64,000 nucleotides of DNA from Corallochytrium limacisporum (Eukaryota; Opisthokonta): contig PDIP01000031.1 in assembly GCA_002811645.1 (NCBI GenBank), positions 46,750 through 110,749 of the forward strand, in the 5' to 3' direction. Each line of letters begins with the position of its first letter. The stretch's first letter is position 1. This document shows positions 60,201 through 64,000 of the stretch, one piece after another. The notes below the pieces were generated by a model. The model ran no database searches and had not been told where the DNA came from. It saw only the letters and a program-made list of their open reading frames with translations. The position numbers and the translations under genes are program-made.

Positions 60201-63200
60201 CCGGCAGGAAATTGCTGCGGAACGATCGCGTCTGCTGGAAGTTTCGCGGGAGATTGAGACAGAGCGGCATGTACGGTCTTCCACTCCGACGTTCCCGTCC
60301 GAGATGCCATGCACGCAGGAACACTTGGATCCGAAGGTGAAACAGGCCATACGCAATTTGAGCGTACAAGTAGCTCGCGCAAATACAACGGCAGATGCTC
60401 TCACCAGTCAAATGCACGCAGCGAACGACCTCACTCTGCAGCGTATGCGAAGCCTAGAGATCGACCCAGACGAAACATTGTTCGAGGACGCCGATGAGAT
60501 CTTCAGTCCATTGCCCAGCGAAACCGGCCCACTGATGCACACGTTCACTGGTGAGTCCGGTCTCACTGCCACTGTGGCAAAGTGCACCAGCTCGATGAGT
60601 GTCGTCAACACAAATCTCCACCGCATCCATGCAATTGCCATTCAGCAGCAGCGGATTTACCGAAGCAGCCTGCGCAAGTCCGACGCATCCCAACCTGCGT
60701 CAACGAGGGCCAGTTTACGTGACCCTGCAGTACGTCAGTCGGTGGACATGCAACCCCAGCCGCAGGAGGTTCTTTCACGGGAAGCCCGCAACGCCCAAAC
60801 GCTGGTTGAAACGCAGGCGAAGCTCGCTGCCTTGCAACGTCAGTTGCACGAGGAGCATGACCGTCATAGCGCAACGCAGAACAAGCTCACTGAGACAAAC
60901 AGGGAGCGAGCGCAAATTGAGCGTGACCTGGAACTGGCCAAAGCCGCACAGGTAAACAGTGCTAAGACCATTGATCAGTTGCGTGCCGCCATTAACACCA
61001 AGGACCAAGCCGCCGTAAAGACCCAGAAGGAGTTTGAGGGCCTGCTAGTCAGTGCTAAAAACGATCATGCCGCCGTCCTGGAAGAATTGCGCGTAGATCT
61101 AGAGGCTGCCCTCGCTAGTGCGCGCGAGGACCATGAACTTGAACTGACATCTCTGCAAAGCCAGCTGCAGGATGTACAGTCCAAGCTTCGTCTTGCGCAA
61201 GACGAAGGCATACGCCTACAGCGTACGGTGAACCAATTGCAACTGGACACCACTACACAGTCAAAGAAGGCTCGGCAAGCAGAATCTTTGAAGACAGATC
61301 TTGAAAACTCATTCCGTGGTGCTCAGATGGCTCAGGAGGAGTTGGAGGCCAAGGTTCATGAATACCAGGATTTGCTGAAGAGTGTGCTTGAACTGTGTCA
61401 ACTGAGCGTGCCCAGCATCTCAGACGTGCACGGTTTGCGGTCAGTCTTGGTGCAGAGTGTGAATGATATACTGAATGAACGAAACGATCTGAGGACCTTG
61501 GCCAAGGAGACATCTCAGCGTGCGGACCACATGCGTCAAGAAGTGGACAAGTGCCGTGATGACCTCACCGAAATGACGACCGCGCGAGATGCCCTGCAGA
61601 CTGACCTCCAGCAAGCGAATCTAGAGATCAGTGCGGTCAAGGATCTGGACCAACAGCACCAGTTGGAATTACGAAACATCCGAGAGTCTCTGCAAGCAGC
61701 AGACGGGCGAGCCAAGGCTGCGCATAAGGCACGCGAGCAGGCAGAAGAAGGAGTTAAGGGTGCGTTGGAGCAAAAGAGCATTGTCGAACGCGAACTGGCT
61801 ACCACCAAGCACCAGGTTGAGAGCCTGCGGCTTCAGTATGAAAGCATTGAACAGGAACGGGATGGCGAGAGCAAGAGAATAACTGAGCTCACGAACGCCC
61901 GAGCCATGCTGGAGCAGAAGATTGGAGCCATGCAGCGGGAACTGGACTACTCGCAGAAGAGGGAAAAGGAGCAACAGGACCAACTCAATGATCTGCGATC
62001 CTCACTGGCGACCTCTCAGCAGAAAATTCGAGACGAAGCATTTGAGGCCAAGCAACAAGCCGACGTTGAACTAGCCAATGTCCGGCGTGACCTTCGGCAA
62101 GTCAAATCTGCTCTTGACCTCATGCAGCAAGACCGGGATACTCAGAAAACCCGTGCAGAGGACGCCTTACGAACAGCGTCAGATGCTCAGAACCGAAGCA
62201 CTAGGTTACAGTTCGATCTGGACACGTCTCAGGAACGTGAACGCCAGCTGCAACTGGACATACGCAATGCCGAAGACCGTGCGACAAAGGCGGAGACGAC
62301 TCTACGTAACGCACAAAGCACTCACAAACAGGAGCAGGACATGTTCAAGGAGCAGATCCGCCGCCTGCGCAAGGACCTTGATGAGGCACGGGATATGGGT
62401 AACGGCCTGCGAACCCAACTCGAGACCACCGTAGAGGCGGCGGAGCAATCCAAGAATATATTGCAGGCAGATCTAGACGCCGCCCTGTCGCGTGAACAAG
62501 ATCTACGAAGCAAGTACCAGGGCGTGGCAGAGGAGATGGAAGCCATGAAGGCTTCTGCTATCCGGTCCCTGCAGCGCGAGGTCGAAGACCTGAAATTGAC
62601 CACCGTGGATCAGCAGGAGGCTATGAACAGACTGCAAGAGTCCAACCGCCAATTCCAGGCCGAGCTGGAGGCCGCCAATGATGCCAAGAAAAGAGCCCTT
62701 CAAGACCTTGCCACTGCACGTGAGGCAAAGCGCCGGCTTGAAAGTGCAGTACAGATGTCCAGTATGGAGACACAGAATACCCAAGCAGAGCTGAACACTA
62801 GTCGCGCAAACCATGACGACGAGCTTAAACGTCTGTATCATGAGATCAGCTCTCTGAAACAGGAATTGACGGACAAAGAGGACTGGAGTGCGGAGGCACA
62901 GCGCAAGATCTTGTCCCTTGAGGCCTCCAACAAGTCGCTGCGCAATGCCCAGGCTCCGCGCAAGGATGAGGAAACACTCCGATCGACTCTAAATCAATCC
63001 ACTTCTTCAGTACAAAGCACGATGGAGCCGGACCCATCCCTTGCCATAGAGAACAAGACCCTCCAGGCCGAGGTGCAAGACTTACAGATCAAGGTCTCCG
63101 CTTTCAAGAAAGTCGAACACCAGTTGCGTCGCGATCTGGAGCGGAAGACCACGGCGGAGCGCAACTCAGATCAGAAGCGAGTCGCTGTGCAGGACGACTT

Positions 63201-63972
63201 TGAAATGCTAAAGAATGAGAACGAGGACCTCAGCAAGCAAGTTCAGGGGCTGATGTCTGAATTGGCTGAAGCCCGCAATGCGGAGCGCAGCAGTGACACG
63301 CAGATCAAGACGAAAGACAACGAAATCTTGCGTATGAAGGCCAAGATCGAAGAGCTACAGAAGGAGTCTAATACTCTCCGCGAGCAGATCCGAGGTATTC
63401 GTGAGAAATTGTCTCATGATGATGTTCTAAATTCGGACTGGCAAGAGGCGGGAATGGCCCTGCTCTCCGAACTCGCCCACGAGATCAAAGGGGAGGAGGC
63501 CGACGTAACCACGGCTGCCCTGAACCCCTCAACGTTGGTGGAGAAGGCCTCTCGCATGTTGCGTCAGCTGAACGGGGACATTGCGAACATGCAGCAGGAT
63601 GGGCGTCTGACTACAAATGCTTTCAACACCCTGGTCAAGCTCATCTGCATGAAGCTTGACCCACAAGCCCCCGTCATTGCAACCGACAACACAACACCAA
63701 TGGATGCGCTCGAGTCCTGCCGGAGCATCATCAACCACGTCCATGCCAGCATGCAAGACTTTGTCAAAGTTCAGGATGACGCGGAGTACAATTACCGTGT
63801 TGCTGAGGAAGCAGCAAGTCAGGTCCAACGGCTGAACCAGGAGAATAGCGATCTTCAACGCCAGCTGAACTCAACTAAACGGAACCTGAGTCATCTGCTT
63901 TCAAGCTATAACGTTCTTGAGGAACGCCTGCTCCTGCCGGGATCCTCGCGGAACCAAATCAACGAGCCCTAA
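54247..63972 (+). CDS. Giant coiled-coil protein, 3241 residues
   Basis: One 9.7-kb intronless frame. The ATG at 54247 (MPIPLATVKRIYEF) is preceded only by a TTG-started extension, so I chose it. Residues about 1-80 may form a small helical bundle. Two Ser-Pro/Arg-rich segments (about 82-125 and 285-320) carry many SP/TP sites, including a CDK-type SPRK. From about 330 to 2015 and again from about 2185 to 3050 the chain is long heptad coiled coil, rich in Glu, Gln, Arg, Leu and Lys. A non-coil break lies at about 2018-2171. The last about 190 residues are helical with a globular look. A structural scaffold (centrosome, basal body or cortical) is plausible. No PACT, GRIP or myosin-tail signature was recognised, so the function is unassigned. 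The stop is at 63970-63972, 28 bases before the window end. Confidence 0.9.
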   Translation: MPIPLATVKRIYEFAEAREGKHHVSGVLVANLLDSVVSFARDLKKEDQSYINVSVVPRLMKAGHQSRLAYQEFLDLFAGNARSRSPSPTSHQVFLTSPLTSPRKPSRARSRSPPASIQKNSPGRIPSNASMQSAELNQSFRSELADLEDRAVRAEEEVQALNSALSYKVSDLRAAEQYMQIIANVCRMDFVVHSRGIQESTKLIVRRIYKLTSERRSAFEKATHYGKQLDSVKKEVRELSRMLADSDRKLAIAQQDSARAREELQKARTDAERARKEMVITTVRQQSRSTSPSQVPSPPKAESPVRAGARSPARQGQIKSSGLTENDLEGSLSNILMQSKKFGATANILKSYMRREAEMTDELQLFRTRCTALDEDLKLSQKQRDFLKKREQETERLIAELRGELDSVREELDHLRKQSVRIEPSPLDVSLESTNRLTEVETMARRLKNELSIVNQEKHDLTAQRDVLQDKVTEMHSQLAAARETIAGQETQITDLMQEIASVDDSKLHLEAKLQKENQKLAKDINELSSKVASGQNIHRELGEKVREVRKLETHLSDSKALVEELRNEVETLEKKVKLGEEQRVQLQVSARQAQSELQATKDALVNMRDNQASLETRAETLQSQHGLLKAKTIDQQSRLAELLDKTKEQQVLINSLTDRSSSLEARTRTAEKARRTAEDRITELEGQLETSDRDLDRVRSDLLMAQRGADAAEQRERDMESMTKQQLTERDEMIAHLRADLEGVLGDRDMLEKRLHDTNRALDATNRDLKKSNDRATYVEDKMKALSTEHQTNQRNLHASERNVNSLKSDVSRLEGEVKDFKRENDKLVAELDQKTLALAKQNENFKILEREKEADSRQLKLTEEELRAMQNAMRDMEQMMKTYQTDLDTTRMDMRRFDGNERVHKEELDRMNERLSNLVEAKRTLEHALTQKEQQFGMDFDQISVRLHEVERNLEATQHALEMKDRLLQNSLKEQEKLEDQAFDLKRRLDEANSAVERSIEEGRRLEAELMHSKNQITSLSGERDRLVNAESQLRDQLRSAEKSLQDAKDRLHANQNEQSSLNTERMNIMREMDQLHVTIRQLEERHQLDTTAIERITAEATELRGQHERTIFELRNFDGEKSRLLGERDRFASDMNALKKELAQANGLIKEKEDQITVLKNQQRDLLLEQSRMKEQTNDQRHKIEILTRDHLNTSHNAEATQKDLLRVQAQLNDAKRAAEDITHAREAAVREAETQRRRAEELKQHYDDVLRKLDGTRDDIERMKQQVVSAERERDASKQELMMLHRNNQELSLRGNNLASRCTAAETQIRDLGQRLSEATSDITLKNRELSDLRRARDEDDVAGLRLEKTRLESMLNEHQNENRSLISQLDRMDRTIEDYKERLSQVETERNAASSSRESLTAELARESAALEGAKDTLDRLEKEVSRLQSELSSERSKVERNRDALSESEREVNNLKHKNETLTFKIEELRQTLQSHKDAETVLQQTVSSYETHVVRDLTTDLDETRTGIASLRSELSAARENLRTSAKERGEALSAKLEAQRALERCEARLNEVRAELTKERAEKQRLSGEKVSLQATIDRLGRELEKLSKEQDQSIRNKHDADGNFASLREKFESTEDLLSFTQASLEARERDLHEAEELHSRVVTELKSYCSELERKVESMTSQVRQERRSSRELTEELQASRRASRDAQNTVSKLTSALEQYETDIALLNERNAVLQRQLDETGQAIAEAKDGKSEMERTMQKVESDLNASVSNARELQSQVETLQEDYSSMVEGLGRQKTVTNELHTELAKWKKTAADKTYENDLLRQDVERHRQNLTKAYESHQKQRNDLGKEILDLHEELATVRREREAVQSDFEDASGQIESLETQLTAQKEAVSADRQRYREQARKVEELSSELLVKTRDLEALHSMLQKTLNDHQAHVAELNSQMGRSVEDNSGLQEQISKLKHVDRELRDELEGLRSRCQMLESDLEISRQEIAAERSRLLEVSREIETERHVRSSTPTFPSEMPCTQEHLDPKVKQAIRNLSVQVARANTTADALTSQMHAANDLTLQRMRSLEIDPDETLFEDADEIFSPLPSETGPLMHTFTGESGLTATVAKCTSSMSVVNTNLHRIHAIAIQQQRIYRSSLRKSDASQPASTRASLRDPAVRQSVDMQPQPQEVLSREARNAQTLVETQAKLAALQRQLHEEHDRHSATQNKLTETNRERAQIERDLELAKAAQVNSAKTIDQLRAAINTKDQAAVKTQKEFEGLLVSAKNDHAAVLEELRVDLEAALASAREDHELELTSLQSQLQDVQSKLRLAQDEGIRLQRTVNQLQLDTTTQSKKARQAESLKTDLENSFRGAQMAQEELEAKVHEYQDLLKSVLELCQLSVPSISDVHGLRSVLVQSVNDILNERNDLRTLAKETSQRADHMRQEVDKCRDDLTEMTTARDALQTDLQQANLEISAVKDLDQQHQLELRNIRESLQAADGRAKAAHKAREQAEEGVKGALEQKSIVERELATTKHQVESLRLQYESIEQERDGESKRITELTNARAMLEQKIGAMQRELDYSQKREKEQQDQLNDLRSSLATSQQKIRDEAFEAKQQADVELANVRRDLRQVKSALDLMQQDRDTQKTRAEDALRTASDAQNRSTRLQFDLDTSQERERQLQLDIRNAEDRATKAETTLRNAQSTHKQEQDMFKEQIRRLRKDLDEARDMGNGLRTQLETTVEAAEQSKNILQADLDAALSREQDLRSKYQGVAEEMEAMKASAIRSLQREVEDLKLTTVDQQEAMNRLQESNRQFQAELEAANDAKKRALQDLATAREAKRRLESAVQMSSMETQNTQAELNTSRANHDDELKRLYHEISSLKQELTDKEDWSAEAQRKILSLEASNKSLRNAQAPRKDEETLRSTLNQSTSSVQSTMEPDPSLAIENKTLQAEVQDLQIKVSAFKKVEHQLRRDLERKTTAERNSDQKRVAVQDDFEMLKNENEDLSKQVQGLMSELAEARNAERSSDTQIKTKDNEILRMKAKIEELQKESNTLREQIRGIREKLSHDDVLNSDWQEAGMALLSELAHEIKGEEADVTTAALNPSTLVEKASRMLRQLNGDIANMQQDGRLTTNAFNTLVKLICMKLDPQAPVIATDNTTPMDALESCRSIINHVHASMQDFVKVQDDAEYNYRVAEEAASQVQRLNQENSDLQRQLNSTKRNLSHLLSSYNVLEERLLLPGSSRNQINEP

Positions 63973-64000
63973 AAGTGACTCGAATGCTTTGTAACATAGT

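Noticed and set aside
1-64000. tRNA, rRNA, CRISPR array or prokaryotic operon signals
   Set aside because: I found no tRNA-like fold, rRNA sequence or regular spacer array, and all identified genes are eukaryotic nuclear types.
1-64000. Intact transposable element or viral gene
   Set aside because: No transposase, reverse transcriptase or capsid-like frame and no long terminal repeats were seen; the region looks like ordinary host genes.

Overview
This 64-kb window is nuclear DNA from a unicellular eukaryote, most likely an opisthokont close to the animal-fungal split. The evidence is the gene content. There is a chitin synthase with an N-terminal myosin-like head (fungi and some unicellular animal relatives). 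There is also a gephyrin-type MoCo protein in G-then-E order, a stand-alone fungal/bacterial-type gamma-glutamyl phosphate reductase, an OPA1-type dynamin with an animal-like C-terminus, beta-COP, NVL, NIP7, DPH1 and CstF-64. Every recognisable gene is one uninterrupted ORF, up to 9.7 kb long, so the genome is intron-poor or these genes are. Corallochytrium or another early unicellular relative of animals is a reasonable guess; I cannot prove it from this window.

Layout, left to right: RING E3 ligase (+) converging on DPH1 (-); myosin-chitin synthase (-); a 2.6-kb gene-poor stretch; an orphan CxxC protein (+); CstF-64 (+) converging on a gephyrin-type MoCo enzyme (-); a 745-base assembly gap flanked by poly-C and poly-G; an F-box/leucine-rich-repeat protein (+) converging on NIP7 (-); an IRG-like GTPase (+) and a small acidic protein (+); an RRM / fumarate-reductase-like / cytochrome-b5-reductase-like fusion (+) converging on a methyltransferase that carries a UBR box (-); NVL (+); a 2.3-kb gene-poor stretch; membrane-bound gamma-glutamyltransferase (+) converging on a mitochondrial RAP-like protein (-); beta-COP (-), glutamyl phosphate reductase (-) and a BAR-RhoGAP (-); OPA1 (+) converging on a methyltransferase with a His-rich loop (-); a cyclophilin (+); and a 3241-residue coiled-coil protein (+).

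The genes are mostly housekeeping (ribosome biogenesis, diphthamide, COPI, mRNA 3'-end processing, MoCo, proline and glutathione metabolism, mitochondrial dynamics) and do not form one pathway. Convergent neighbours are often only 65-140 bp apart. Promoter regions are longer and hold G or C homopolymers, including perfect CnGn palindromes.

The most unusual items are two neighbouring proteins with unexpected architectures. In one, a UBR7-type UBR box sits inside a METTL21-like methyltransferase fold. In the other, an RRM is fused to a fumarate-reductase flavoprotein whose fumarate-binding residues all look replaced, while the C-terminal NADH/flavin reductase module looks intact. An IRG-like, possibly tail-anchored GTPase lies just upstream of them.
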